Of a stretch of 64,000 nt of DNA, positions 34,301-42,691 are shown in pieces. This DNA is from Limonium bicolor. Lineage: Eukaryota; Streptophyta; Magnoliopsida; Caryophyllales; Plumbaginaceae. Each line of letters begins with the position of its first letter. Within the stretch, counting starts at the first letter, position 1. A model generated the notes under the pieces. That model did not search any database, was not told the DNA's origin, and was given only the letters and a program-made list of their open reading frames with translations. The position numbers were made by a program, and so were the translations under genes. Location: the NCBI GenBank assembly GCA_023374045.1, contig CM041779.1:295502167-295566166 (forward strand), written 5' to 3'.

Positions 34301-36760
34301 TATAAAGTAGACTAATGATAAAAGCATACTAACAAACTTACAATAACCAACTCAACAAAATACCATCATATTAACGCCTTCTACATACGTAATACCAAAC
34401 ATCCTATCACATATGAAGCCAGAAAAAACCTTAAATGCCGCCTACAACTCAAACTGCATGTGCTCTAAGCCAAACCACATCAAAGCAAAAGCTAATGATT
34501 CATAAAGAGCATATAGCTCAGAAAACAACTAAATCCTCTTATATACATGCATCTTCTGGTCAATTGTAAACTTGCACTTTTGCAAGAATGATATGAGCCT
34601 GTATGGTTGGGGGTGGGGGTGTAGAGTAAGCTAATAAGATTTGAGAGACTGAAATTGAAGGGTTAGATCTGAGTTAGCATCACAGGTCAACATTCAAGAT
34701 ATCTGGAGTAAAGACTTAGTTAAATTCTAGTTGGAGAAAAGAGGGGCTTTTCAAGGAGAGATTGGAGTGTAACAACCTCACATACAGTACAAATTTAGAC
34801 CAATTCAACATAAATCATTGATGCAACTTCTACAAAGAAGCTCAAATCCCTAGTATTAGTTTTGATCAACAGAGCTTTGATCTTTTTAACATTTTCCAGT
34901 TCTGATTTTCAACCTAACTTAACATAAGTTTTTAAAAAATGAAACAAGTCACACAATTCATTCTCCCCACCACCCCCTTTGGTGTGCACCTACAGCCCAG
35001 AATATTACCTCTAAAGAAGGCATCTACAAGATCAAGACAAAACAAAGTTCATAGCTAGGTTGTTTAAGTCCAACTAATGGCATTAAACAATTATCATAAG
35101 GGAAAGAGGTAAAAAGCAGTGAAATACATCCTGGAAAAGCCGTGTTCCACAGTGTAGTACCTGCACTGGCATTATTCGTTCTTGGCCTTTTATTGCCCAT
35201 AGTGGACTGTGCATGGCAACCGGGAGGAATGGTTTGGGGTGAATTTTGACCATCTGGATAGATCACACTGAGCCCAACCTGTGTGGCCAAAGTATTGATA
35301 TTTGAATTTGGATCCCCTACAAACAGCAGTAAGCATATCAGAATCAAGTGAATTTAAATTCAAACTTTGCCATGAATGATACATAACAATATAGATGATG
35401 CTATCCATCTATCACCTTATCAAAATAATAAGCAATCAACCACGGAAAGCAAACATGCAATTAAGTAGTTTGCCAGGCCTATAGAGGTTCTATCAGCCTA
35501 GAGGAGAGTTTGTCACTCAAAAAGATCTAGTTGAGTCAACCCATAGCAGCTGGGAGAATAGACAAACCCCTTAAAGAATGGGGAAAGACTACAATTTCAC
35601 AAATCCTGCAAAGAGTTAATATGTTACAATGACCATGCCTATTAAAGTTACTCATTCTTTCTTGCATATAGTTATGATTCCTGGCAAGTAAAAGGACAAA
35701 GTCAATGGCAAAACTAATCAAATACTTATAGGGTTCTGTTTGTAAATTGTAAGGGAATTCATCATACTCTGACAAAAGAGTAATGAGCAGCCAGACAGTA
35801 GGAAGAAGATAGACCATATTGAAGTGCAGGGTTGGGAAATATGGGTCAACATTAATAAATCAAAAGAGCCAACATCAGAACCCCGCATAAAGAAAAGTTT
35901 CAAAGGATATCCACTTGGGCAGCATTCCAAAAGCTTGTCAGTAAGTCTCTTTGGTTTTCAGTGATGTATAAGTCTTGTGAATGGATCCTCCAGATATCAG
36001 CAAGACACTGACAATCAACTCGTTCACATGAAGGCTAGATGAGGACATCCCAGGTGCGGGTACAGATAATGAATCAAAGGATGATCCACAAATCTACCTC
36101 TTCAGTTACTATACTATGATGCATTGTGACTTACGTCGTTCTTTTCATAAAACTATATCATGCTCTATGAGCTGGGAGTGGAGAAAATACAGCTTCTCCG
36201 ATAATTCACTCGGAAAAGTCATAGAAGCGGTCATGTGAAAAGAATGTGACGTTCGGCAGGAAGAGATCATTGCAGCTTTGCATGTAGATTCTAAAGTGAA
36301 TCACAACGTCTAACGTGATTCTAGAGATAAATTTTATCAGCTCTTAGTTTTGAGATTGAAAATTACTGAAGATACGAGGTGCAGAGGCCATCCTCCAACA
36401 GATTTAGAAACAGTTAAATGAAAGCTGAACGTAAAAATCGGACAACCTTAAGCCCCAGTTGTACGGTTCAATAGTAAGGGCAGCTCAGGTTGTGAGCTGT
36501 GAGTGTAACAAACCCCGGAAGAAAGTTGAAAAGAAGACATAAACAGAGATACCAGAGAGATGTTCGAGAGCGATTTTGGCAGCCAGATTCTGAGCTTCCT
36601 TCGCGTTTTTTGCAGCAATCTGGGGACAGGAAGCCTGACCATTGACCTCGACTACGGCTTTGAACTGCGGGCAGTGATCCGGCCCATCTCTCGTCGTCCC
36701 ATAAGTGGGTAGTGTCCAGGACCTTGACTGGCAGAACTCCTGCAATCTCGACTTGAACAT
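21985..36760 (-). CDS. Plant double-stranded RNA-binding protein with three dsRBDs (DRB family), six exons
   Basis: Exons on the minus strand: 36760-36553, 35316-35128, 23361-23126, 23019-22796, 22698-22533 and 22259-21985. Phases agree at the junctions (G|GG, T|AT, phase 0, TC|G, G|AT). The protein, about 432 residues, has dsRBD1 in exon 1, a polar linker (exon 2), dsRBD2 in exon 3, dsRBD3 in exon 4 and a low-complexity tail ending in a compact domain ([18 protein letters not shown]). Plant DRB proteins bind dsRNA precursors and assist Dicer-like enzymes or act in antiviral and translational silencing; Arabidopsis members have two dsRBDs, but three-dsRBD relatives are known to me in other plants. 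Exon 5 needs a one-base correction near 22611 to stay open. Intron 2 is 11,766 bp and full of transposons. I leave the subfamily (DRB1/4/8-like) open. Confidence 0.85.
22343..22385. repeat. Poly(C) run of 43 bases
   Basis: An uninterrupted 43-C tract in DRB intron 5. Runs this long are very rare in plant nuclear DNA. It may be a genuine homopolymer or an assembly or sequencing artefact. Confidence 0.95.
22533..22698 (-). CDS. DRB exon 5 (linker), apparent one-base frameshift
   Basis: Acceptor TTGTTTAG|GTGG at 22699 and donor AAAAG|GTACGG at 22532. The first part reads [20 protein letters not shown] then FSSSADRSR in the frame delivered by exon 4. The second part reads [20 protein letters not shown] then RFEIGK in the frame required by exon 6. 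The switch falls at TCTAGG|ATGAC (about 22611); one extra G would join them. Either the assembly dropped a base or this allele is frameshifted and ends shortly after. Confidence 0.6.
22796..23019 (-). CDS. DRB exon 4 (third dsRBD)
   Basis: Acceptor TTTCAG|GATGAT at 23020. It encodes [15 protein letters not shown], then [17 protein letters not shown] and [20 protein letters not shown], the alpha-beta3-alpha pattern of a dsRBD. It lacks the classic GPPH loop (it has GASHMP), so RNA contact may be weaker than in the first two domains. The donor used is TTC|GTATCC, which keeps phase. Confidence 0.8.
23126..23361 (-). CDS. DRB exon 3 (second dsRBD)
   Basis: Acceptor CTACCAG|ATGG at 23362, donor GAG|GTTAGT. 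It encodes [40 protein letters not shown] and [20 protein letters not shown]. It has the full canonical dsRBD motif set, including GPPH and the basic helix-2 start. Confidence 0.87.
23362..24120 (-). other. DRB intron 2, 3' portion
   Basis: Ordinary intronic DNA between the LINE and exon 3. The acceptor region is T-rich on the minus strand. An open frame at 23777-24061 on the opposite strand shows no family feature and is not called. Confidence 0.6.
24121..24137. repeat. 17-bp target duplication of the LINE (left)
   Basis: AACAAGATGTGAAACCC occurs here and, identically, at 27135-27151 right after the poly(A) tail. A duplication of this length next to an A-tail is the product of target-primed reverse transcription. 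Confidence 0.92.
24138..27134 (+). mobile_element. ORF1-only (half-LINE) plant L1-type retrotransposon, 3.0 kb
   Basis: Perfect 17-bp duplications flank a 2997-bp unit that begins with a GC-containing 5' leader (GGAGAGAAAAAAGGGAG...), contains one long ORF (DUF4283 plus zinc knuckle) and ends in a short A-tail. There is no endonuclease or reverse transcriptase region, so ORF2 is missing although both ends are present. Perfect duplications and an unbroken ORF argue for a recent insertion, mobilised by another LINE. It lies in DRB intron 2, antisense to that gene. Confidence 0.88.
24641..26869 (+). CDS. LINE ORF1-type protein (DUF4283 and CCHC zinc knuckle)
   Basis: The frame is open from 24587; the Met at 24641 ([20 protein letters not shown]) is the likely start because DUF4283 ORF1 proteins begin in this way. 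The DUF4283 core follows ([54 protein letters not shown]), then a zinc knuckle [14 protein letters not shown] (about 25255-25296) and a polar, Lys-rich tail. Plant LINE ORF1 proteins are RNA-binding chaperones packaged with element RNA. The last 230 residues (from about 26160) have no ORF1 resemblance and may be translated DNA from the former ORF2/3' UTR fused by the deletion. A second open stretch (26875-27102) continues to the tail. Confidence 0.82.
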   Translation: MENIIEDWNNMKIHPGELEKVEGDTLLFGAVIPEVKHSLFARLWHPVKIPPRTMQTFLIQIWKPKAYLKVSEINPNRFSLQFSSGVDIKHILSNGPWHYLNRLLVVMPIDPTLHISEHNPTRFKLWAAVHNLPMVYFNRTSAVTLGNKIGVFASCAEKINPLFSKVLKICVEVDIADPLCRVLVVADGKTDRYCRVSYDNLPSFCYRCGRLDHMMVECKILKLNMEGVERYGPWLRSEFAGLSANFPDKFMIEQNNNAIQGHDYSPALSSEYFSKQKDLTSAGTSSAPKKIPPLIIVRDPLQLKDLSSTESLHQSMEEGSTTLVAQIPSDQLQQLSTRQKDDEEDNSPIILPGHEDVFKNNDKDETGKRKFYQSFDWNLALKDLHPKGGKRAKKDEMPSNSLNDIDQSITQIMEEADLLSAPPGFPNKLVSQQEEHKQREGKQLFSHGIGEGENKKGSRMKKRSSPLKKAQRKVVIHVENKKNSARIAKANSEKAALADKQGSQEMIHFGVCCWGFGLLLATVQEVKPIQKFKGVNHPSVETEKLIKKGEKEAGYIRLVSNWKSASARNQEAGEAFKEVRKKLFSWIFGMLIYKRQQENKQKGGGRKVEIYSRQQVQKNQFSIHVKIHQSSIKFYDQISTGKISSTLSVQRVSLAIHQIALELVPRMGSLSLCSEQTRRSNKWRNGGKLDTCVVLTNQASAGFLLVFDCGDSRNSKLERVMLRNSHTRSLKQERKLSAFRKI
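27152..27742 (-). other. DRB intron 2 between the LINE and the gag-only element
   Basis: A/T-rich intronic DNA without coding or repeat signatures. It begins with the right copy of the LINE duplication (27135-27151). Confidence 0.6.
27743..29356 (+). mobile_element. Gag-only chromovirus-type gypsy derivative (1.6 kb)
   Basis: LTRs at 27743-27914 (172 bp) and 29165-29356 (192 bp), both starting TGNTAGGAGTAGG and ending CCGTATCA. The primer-binding site TGGTATCAGAGCC is at 27916. A polypurine tract (TGGGGGAAAGA) precedes the 3' LTR. The flanks TATGG and TACGG are a 5-bp duplication with one later change. The interior holds a gag and then jumps directly to the extreme 3' end of pol ([14 protein letters not shown]), so protease through integrase are deleted. 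Confidence 0.82.
27958..28928 (+). pseudogene. Chromovirus-type gag, interrupted
   Basis: The original start is ATGGTTTCGACC (MVSTRSN, 27958). In that frame a stop occurs after about 24 codons, and the frame shifts near 28110. [17 protein letters not shown] and WIHKAERLH follow (28190-28275), then an open stretch (28275-28928) with [50 protein letters not shown] and [13 protein letters not shown]. This is the retrotransposon gag (capsid) domain. A Ser/Pro-rich tail follows with no zinc knuckle. It is about 60% identical by eye to the gag at 33528-33998 of the opposite-strand element. Confidence 0.8.
29357..30024 (-). other. DRB intron 2 between the two chromovirus elements
   Basis: A/T-rich intronic DNA. 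Two open frames (29444-29644, 29797-30009) have no family resemblance. Confidence 0.55.
30290..30660 (-). pseudogene. Integrase C-terminus and chromodomain of the Reina-like element
   Basis: Minus-strand reading [33 protein letters not shown] and HVSQLRKAV is the GPY/F-type end of gypsy integrase. It is followed in another frame by [20 protein letters not shown], then [14 protein letters not shown], a plant chromodomain. Such domains direct chromovirus integration to heterochromatin. Confidence 0.78.
31190..31872 (-). pseudogene. Integrase zinc-binding and catalytic core of the Reina-like element
   Basis: The zinc-binding module is [15 protein letters not shown]...C-D-L-C ([12 protein letters not shown], 31700-31590). 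The core continues as [20 protein letters not shown] (first Asp), SDRDPVF (second Asp) and SSYH...SDGQT (catalytic region) near 31500-31200, with several stops and frame changes. It is non-functional. Confidence 0.78.
32011..33110 (-). pseudogene. Reverse transcriptase and RNase H of the Reina-like element
   Basis: Recognisable blocks on the minus strand: FRVDYRALN-like sequence near 32950, [16 protein letters not shown] near 32850, [20 protein letters not shown] near 32800-32750, FFDDILIHN (active site, about 32670-32645), [20 protein letters not shown] and [19 protein letters not shown] (32549-32400). RNase H follows: [11 protein letters not shown] (first Asp), [20 protein letters not shown]. 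Several frameshifts are present. Confidence 0.82.
33528..33998 (-). pseudogene. Gag of the Reina-like element
   Basis: An open stretch of 156 codons from a Met ([14 protein letters not shown]), with [63 protein letters not shown] and [14 protein letters not shown]. It is the same capsid domain as at 28190-28530 on the plus strand. It ends prematurely (QECAG), and protease is not readable. Confidence 0.8.
34410..35127 (-). other. DRB intron 2, 5' portion
   Basis: Intronic DNA between donor TGGAT|GTATTT (35127) and the Reina-like element. GCATGTGCYCTAAG occurs here (about 34457) and on the far side of the element (about 30020), hinting at a host duplication around the insertion. Confidence 0.55.
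35128..35316 (-). CDS. DRB exon 2 (linker)
   Basis: Acceptor GTTTGTAG|GGGATCC, donor CCAGGAT|GTATTT. It encodes [32 protein letters not shown] and [20 protein letters not shown], a polar inter-domain linker. Phases agree with exons 1 and 3. Confidence 0.8.
35317..36552 (-). other. DRB intron 1
   Basis: 1,236 bp, donor CTG|GTATCTC and acceptor TTTGTAG. It contains no recognisable transposon or coding sequence. Confidence 0.7.
36553..36760 (-). CDS. DRB exon 1 (first dsRBD and start codon)
   Basis: Starts [15 protein letters not shown], the typical DRB N-terminus, then [17 protein letters not shown] and [19 protein letters not shown]. Helix 1 (K-x-L-Q-E), the DGPDH loop and the KEA-helix 2 are all present, so the RNA-contact surfaces are complete. 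The ATG at 36760 is the only plausible start. Confidence 0.88.
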
Positions 36761-36862
36761 TCTGAAGTCTGAACTCGTCCGAAGATTAGGAAACTGAGCG
36801 TTGAGGGGGGATTTTATCGTGAATGGGACGGGGGGAGTTTCCTCTGTCGAACTTTTTTTATA

Positions 36863-38172
36863 GGGAAATTTTATGACTGTAGTTTGAGCGAATTTTACGA
36901 GATACCCTCAAGGTTTCATTTTCATTACGAGATACCCTGAGGTTTCATTTTTTTTTACGATATACCCTTGAGGTTTCATTTTCATTATGATATACCCCTG
37001 AGGTTTAAATTTTATTACAAGATGCCCCTCAGTTCAGATTTGGATATATTATATTTGTCATACCCTCATTTTACCCTCGCACCATATGCCCCGTAACACG
37101 GGTTTATGGTCAAATTTTTTAAAATTTAAAATATGAACAAAATGCACAGAAAAATAAAGATCAATTAAAATTTTAATTCAATTTTAAAAAACATAAATAA
37201 AAGTATAAAAAAATTAAAAAAATTAGAATCATAAAAATTTTAAAATAAATAGAAATGACCAAACAACAAATAAATAATCTATTTAAAAAAACTTATATTG
37301 TTACATAATTTAAAAACTATTATAGCAATTATTTTAAAGAACAAAAAAATGATTTTTATACTTTATTTTTCTAATTTAAAATAATGATTTTTTCTATGTA
37401 CTTTATGAAATTGTTGCTTTTAATATTCATATTATTGTTATACTTTTTACAATTTTAATACATATCTAGGTAACTCCTTATCAAGTTATTTTTATTTTTC
37501 AAAATAATTTACTTTTTTTTAGTCATTTCTATTTATTAATTTTTTTGTTTTATGTTATTTAATTATACTCATTTTTTTAATATTGATTTCAAATTTTATA
37601 TGAACTTTAATTTATATGAGCATTTTATTTAAGTTTCAAATTCAAACAAAACTTTGACCATATATACCTGATGTTATTGCGGGGCATATGATTTTAAGTC
37701 ACCGCTATAATAGTTTTTACATTACTTAACAATATAAGTTTTTTAAATAGATTATTTTTTTGTTGGTTAGTCATTTCTATTTATTTTAAACCTTTCATGA
37801 TTCTATTTTTTTAATTTGTTTTTATACTTTTATTTATGTTTTTTAAATTTAAATAAAATTTTAATTGATCTTTATTTTTATGTGCATTTTGTTCATATTT
37901 TAAATTTTTAAAAATTTGACCATAAACCTGTGTTACGGGGCATATGGTGCGAGGGTAAAATGAGGATATGACAAATATAATATATCCAAATCTGAACTGA
38001 GGGGCATTTTGTAATAAAATTTAAACCTCAGGGGTATATCGTAATGAAAATGAAACCTCGGGGGTATATCATAAAAAAAATGAAACCTCGGGGGTATCTC
38101 GTAATGAAAATGAAACCTGGGGGTATCTCGTAAAATTCGCTCAAACCTCAGGGGTATATCGTGAAATTTCCC
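36863..38172. mobile_element. Palindromic MULE-type non-autonomous element with 9-bp target duplications
   Basis: TTTTTTATA lies directly on both sides (36854-36862 and 38173-38181). The 1310-bp unit starts GGGAAATTT and ends AAATTTCCC. The left arm (36863 to about 37345) is the reverse complement of the right arm (about 37690-38172) with about 90% identity by eye, leaving a 340-bp A/T-rich centre. Repeats of GATATACCCCTGAGGTTTCA mark the outer arms. Long arms with a 9-bp duplication are diagnostic of Mutator-like elements. It lies 103 bp upstream of the DRB start codon, in its promoter or 5' UTR. It has no ORF. Confidence 0.9.
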
Positions 38173-38639
38173 TTTTTTATATTAGTCATGCGTCTGTGAA
38201 GAGAAACATTTATCCATAGAAAAAAACTAAACTATCTCTATAACTAGTTAAATGAAACTAGTATCTTATGGAATTTATTAGTAAACAAATCACTGTTAGG
38301 TAGTTAATTAATAACAGATGTAATTTAGTCATTTTCAGAAAAATTAACCAAGGAGTTCATAGAATATGGGACAGAGTGATATCTGGTGAATAAATAAAAA
38401 CTCAATTTATCTTGTGTAATTTAAAAACATAATTGTATATCGTGAATTAAATAAAAATTTAGTGGTATTTGGTGAAATTAGCCTTTTTTTTTCAATCAAT
38501 TTTAGCTACAACCATGTGTAGCTATCTTTGGCTACATCTTTTAGAAAAATAATCCAAAATAACACTCATCTCCTAAAATATCACTCATATTAACCTCCTT
38601 CCAAAACTAATTCTTGACATAGCACTCCTGGGAGAAATA

Positions 38640-39625
38640 AACTAGAAATCGTCTCTTGAAGAGACGATTTCACTTATTCTCGCACCACGTAGGTGCCTGA
38701 CTCAGCGGGACGGAGGGAACGATGAAATCGTCTTTACAAGAGACGATTTCACCTTTCATAGAGATGATTTCATAATTCACCTGAAAATTTTCTCCCCTCC
38801 CCACTCTTCTCACTTTCTCTTCTTCCCTGCGAACAACGGAGCGCTCTGTATAATCGCCATAAGCATCGCCACCGCCCTCAACTCCGCATGCCGCCACCGG
38901 TTTGTCACCGCCGCCGACCACCATGCTCTGCCGCCGACCACCTGCACATACAGTACGTATTGAGTTAAATATCTAACCCTAAATTAGTTATGGATTGTTA
39001 GAAAATTAGGGTTGTTAGTAAATTGTTAATTGTTAAATTGGGAACTTATTATATGTGGTTTTGTTGTTAAATTATAGTGGTAATTGATTGTTTGTAAAAT
39101 TGTAGTGATAATTGATTTGTGAAATTGTAGTGAATATGGATTGTTTGTGAAATTAGGAAATTGTGGTTTTGTGAAATTATGGAATGTTGGGAAACTATGG
39201 TTGTTTTTGAAATTGAAGTCACATTGATTGTGTGAAGTGTGATATGAAATTATATGTAATTGATAAAGTTGAATTATAGTTTTTGTTCTTAATCTTAGTG
39301 TTTTACTAATTATGGTGTTATTTATTATTTCTATTTTTTGTTGGGTAATTGTGTCTGCAATCAGCTAATTGTTGGGAATGATTTGATTAAATCTTTGATT
39401 TTCGATGGTGTTATCAAATAGGTGGATATGTCCGCCTTTTATCCAGTTTTTTGTCGTGTTAGTGGTAAAATCGTGCATGGGGTAAACGGAGCTGATTACG
39501 AGGGTTAGAAGAAGAAGCTCATTTTGGTTAGTGTCGACAGCAATCATGAGTAGCTTATTGCTCAGATTGGTAGTCGTTTTGGTATAATATGTGCACCCAC
39601 GAATTTTCATTTCTAATTTATTCCA
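38640..39625 (+). mobile_element. MULE-like coding fragment with a hairpin leader
   Basis: The leader has a perfect hairpin (GAAATCGTCTCTT / AAGAGACGATTTC, 2-base loop, 38646-38673) and a near copy at about 38723-38751. A T-rich, intron-like stretch ends at AAATAG|GTGG. The reading then gives VDMSAFYPVFCRVSGKIVHG, DYEG, LILVSVDSNHE and LIAQIGSRFG (39420-39600), resembling the N-terminal beta-grasp-like segment of plant MuDR-type transposases. Two in-frame stops are present. The transposase core is absent. Confidence 0.4.
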
Positions 39626-39659
39626 AACCACCAAACATAACCTATATTTTCTCAAATTT

Positions 39660-42191
39660 GAATTCCTGCCCAGAACTTTCGGTAATTACATTTGACCGTT
39701 AATTTTATAACTTTTACAATTACGTTATAATCTTGTTTAATCTATAGTGTTTAACTCTTTATTTAATAATTCCCATTCACCCCTTAATTTCCCAAAAATT
39801 CTTCTACATACCCATGTCCATTCAGTGTTAATTTATATTTTCCCTTAATTACAATTTCACCCCACAAACTTTATAATCATTACATTTTATGTTACAATTC
39901 ATATTTAATCCTAATATTCAATATTTAATCCCAAACTTTGGTCAGCACTTTGACCGTACTATATTTGACCTCATTTTCTCATATATATCTAGAACTTTAT
40001 AAAATTACGATTTGGCTCCAAATTTTTCTAATTTTTGCATTTAACTCCAAAACTTTGCTTTAACTTATAATTTTTTATTTCTTTGCAAACCAGCCCTATG
40101 TTTTCTGCTTATTTATAGCCCAACACCCCATATTTTATTTTCTTTACATTTAATAACCATTCTCTAGCCTTAAGCTCATCATCAAATCATCATATAAACC
40201 CATAATCCCTTTTAAGGTGATTCTTAGTACTTTATATTCCAAAACATTTTCTAATCTCTTAGATACTTTTCCTAATTCATCCAAATATTTCTAAATACCC
40301 AAATATACCCCTAAATTTTCCGCAAATAGCACCAAGTTTTTTATAAACCTAAGTATAACCTATGTTCCTATAGTATTTTATGTTACAAAACTTTATAATT
40401 ACTAGCCTAAACAATTGGCCATAATATAAACTTTAACATAAGCTTTAAATGTATAAAAATACACATAAACTATAGTTTATCCTCGGCTTTTTCAGTTCAT
40501 ACCCCAATGTTTTGAAATTACATTCTTACACCCTTACCCATAATCTATATAAACTTGTCATTTTAATTCTTAATACTTAGCTAACTTAACCAAATATTCT
40601 AACATAAATTTATACACATATTTACAGAGGCGGAGACAGGGGGCGGGTGGGTGTTCACCCCTCCCCCCAACTCCCTCGGGTACATGCTGAAATCAGTTTT
40701 AGTATTTTTGTTATATAGTCTAATTATGTTATTACATATTTGTTCGCCCCCATAACATTTTGTAAAATATCACCAAATTCTATTTGTTATCAATTTTATT
40801 TCTATTAATATGTAATATTTGTTCTAGAATTATGTTGTAAAAAAACATATTTAGTCTACAGTAGATAAGAAAACTCTTAATATTTTTTATTTTAGCAACA
40901 TAGTCTATAGTAACCATGATTATTATGTTAGTCTTAGTAATCATGTACCCCTACTATCCATAATACAAGTGTTTTTAGTAATTACAGATTTTGTAAATTA
41001 AAATAATAATAGAATTACTCAAATAATTTTTGGAAGAAGTTTTAGAAAAACTAGTTTAGAAGTAATGTTCTATATTATTGACATTAACTTATAACTTTGT
41101 ATACCCGTTAAATTAGAAATAAAAAAGATAAATAATTTTTTATTTATTAATTTATATATTTCAATTTTTATGTCAAACTATATATATATATAATATCAAT
41201 TTTAAAATATAAGTATATATATTGAAATACTATATTAATTAAAAAATTAATATTAATTTTTAAAATATAATTAATATTATAAAAGAATTCTCGCCCCCTT
41301 AGAAAACTTTTCTGGCTCCGCCCCTGCATATTTAGATCATTTTAGGCCATTTAGAACAGCACTCTCTCGGCTTTATTTTGTTTTATACCCCAAGGTTTCC
41401 AAAAATTACATTTTAGCCCCTTTTAACTTAATACTTGTACGTTTGAGTCACTTAACCACCTCTCAACTCATCCAAATGTTATAATGTAGTTTCATACTCA
41501 TTATTATCTCATAATATTTCATTTTCCTCATAGTGCTCTTAGTCATACATGACTCTCACAATAAATCAACTTTAAGACATTATAATGTGTTCTAACTCAT
41601 TAGTCATTTGTGAATTCAAAGTTAGTATGTTGAGTATGTTGATTAGGTCAAAATAACCCATTTTACAGCCTTTGAATTCAACCATAATTAATAATCAACA
41701 TTAATGACTTAAGAACATCAAAATGAGCATTAAGGATGAAATATTAACCTTAAGCTCACACACTTGTTTCCAACCCTTGAAACTTTCGGCCCTAACAAAA
41801 ATAAGGGAGAAATATCACTCTTTGCACACAAATAAGGATTAAACCATGATTTCAAGCTTTAAGGTTAGGCTTAAAGCTTACCCTTGATTTAATGTAGCTT
41901 TTCCTTGTTTTTGGCACTTGACTTCGGCAGCCTTTCAAGTCCTTGATGGGCGTCATTTTTGGTGATGGAAAGAATAGAAAAAGATCAAGGTTCAAGCCTT
42001 TAATAAGATCAAATGGAAGGAACTAGCTCAAAACACCTTATAAGTTCTAGAAAGTGATTTTACTTTAAACACTCCTTAAGGAGTTTTCTGCCTAAGAACT
42101 TTGCTAGACTTAAGGAGCTGATTGAAGCTTGATAAACATAAGGGAAGCTGGAGAAGGAAGAGCTAAGCTAGGGTTTTCAGTCAGCACTTAA
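39660..42191 (-). mobile_element. LTR fragment of giant-LTR gypsy type in inverted orientation, interrupted by a hAT MITE
   Basis: On the minus strand, phrases such as GTTTTGGAGTTAAATG, AATTTGGAGCCAAATCGTAAT and GGTCAAAGTGCTGACC match the plus-strand series at about 57770-57900 (GTTTTGGGGTTAAATG, AAACCGTAATTATAA, GGTGGTCAACCTTGACC). It is therefore the transcribed part of a related LTR lying opposite to the copy at 57108-61079. There is no coding content, and the right edge is lost in the assembly gap. Confidence 0.5.
40625..41326. mobile_element. hAT-type MITE, 702 bp, with 8-bp duplication
   Basis: The termini CAGAGGCGGAGACAGG and, inverted, CAGGGGCGGAGCCAGA are the common plant hAT end. 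CATATTTA flanks both sides (40617-40624, 41327-41334). The interior is A/T-rich without an ORF. An autonomous hAT must have moved it. Confidence 0.9.
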
Positions 42192-42691
42192 NNNNNNNNN
42201 NNNNNNNNNNNNNNNNNNNNNNNNNNNNNNNNNNNNNNNNNNNNNNNNNNNNNNNNNNNNNNNNNNNNNNNNNNNNNNNNNNNNNNNNNNNNNNNNNNNN
42301 NNNNNNNNNNNNNNNNNNNNNNNNNNNNNNNNNNNNNNNNNNNNNNNNNNNNNNNNNNNNNNNNNNNNNNNNNNNNNNNNNNNNNNNNNNNNNNNNNNNN
42401 NNNNNNNNNNNNNNNNNNNNNNNNNNNNNNNNNNNNNNNNNNNNNNNNNNNNNNNNNNNNNNNNNNNNNNNNNNNNNNNNNNNNNNNNNNNNNNNNNNNN
42501 NNNNNNNNNNNNNNNNNNNNNNNNNNNNNNNNNNNNNNNNNNNNNNNNNNNNNNNNNNNNNNNNNNNNNNNNNNNNNNNNNNNNNNNNNNNNNNNNNNNN
42601 NNNNNNNNNNNNNNNNNNNNNNNNNNNNNNNNNNNNNNNNNNNNNNNNNNNNNNNNNNNNNNNNNNNNNNNNNNNNNNNNNNNNNNNNNNN
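42192..42691. other. Assembly gap (500 N)
   Basis: Exactly 500 N, the usual placeholder for a gap of unknown size. It falls inside the 5' LTR of the giant element. By comparison with the 3' LTR, about 3.5 kb of LTR should precede 42692, so the true gap is probably much larger than 500 bp. The two protein frames that cross it are meaningless. Confidence 0.97.

Larger units (their letters stand above)
30025..34409 (-). mobile_element. Degenerate chromovirus (Reina-like) gypsy retrotransposon
   Basis: The right LTR (34156-34409, 254 bp, TGATAGG...CCTATCA) is matched by a left LTR ending CATCCTATCA at 30270. The left LTR's first bases differ, so its outer edge (about 30025) is uncertain. A near-complete primer-binding site (GCTCTGATACC, 34142-34152) and a polypurine tract (complement of TCAGTCCCCCTTTT, 30271-30284) bound the interior. 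Minus-strand order: gag, protease region, reverse transcriptase, RNase H, integrase, chromodomain. Short LTRs and a C-terminal chromodomain suggest the Reina group. There are many frameshifts, and I found no target duplication. Confidence 0.82.
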
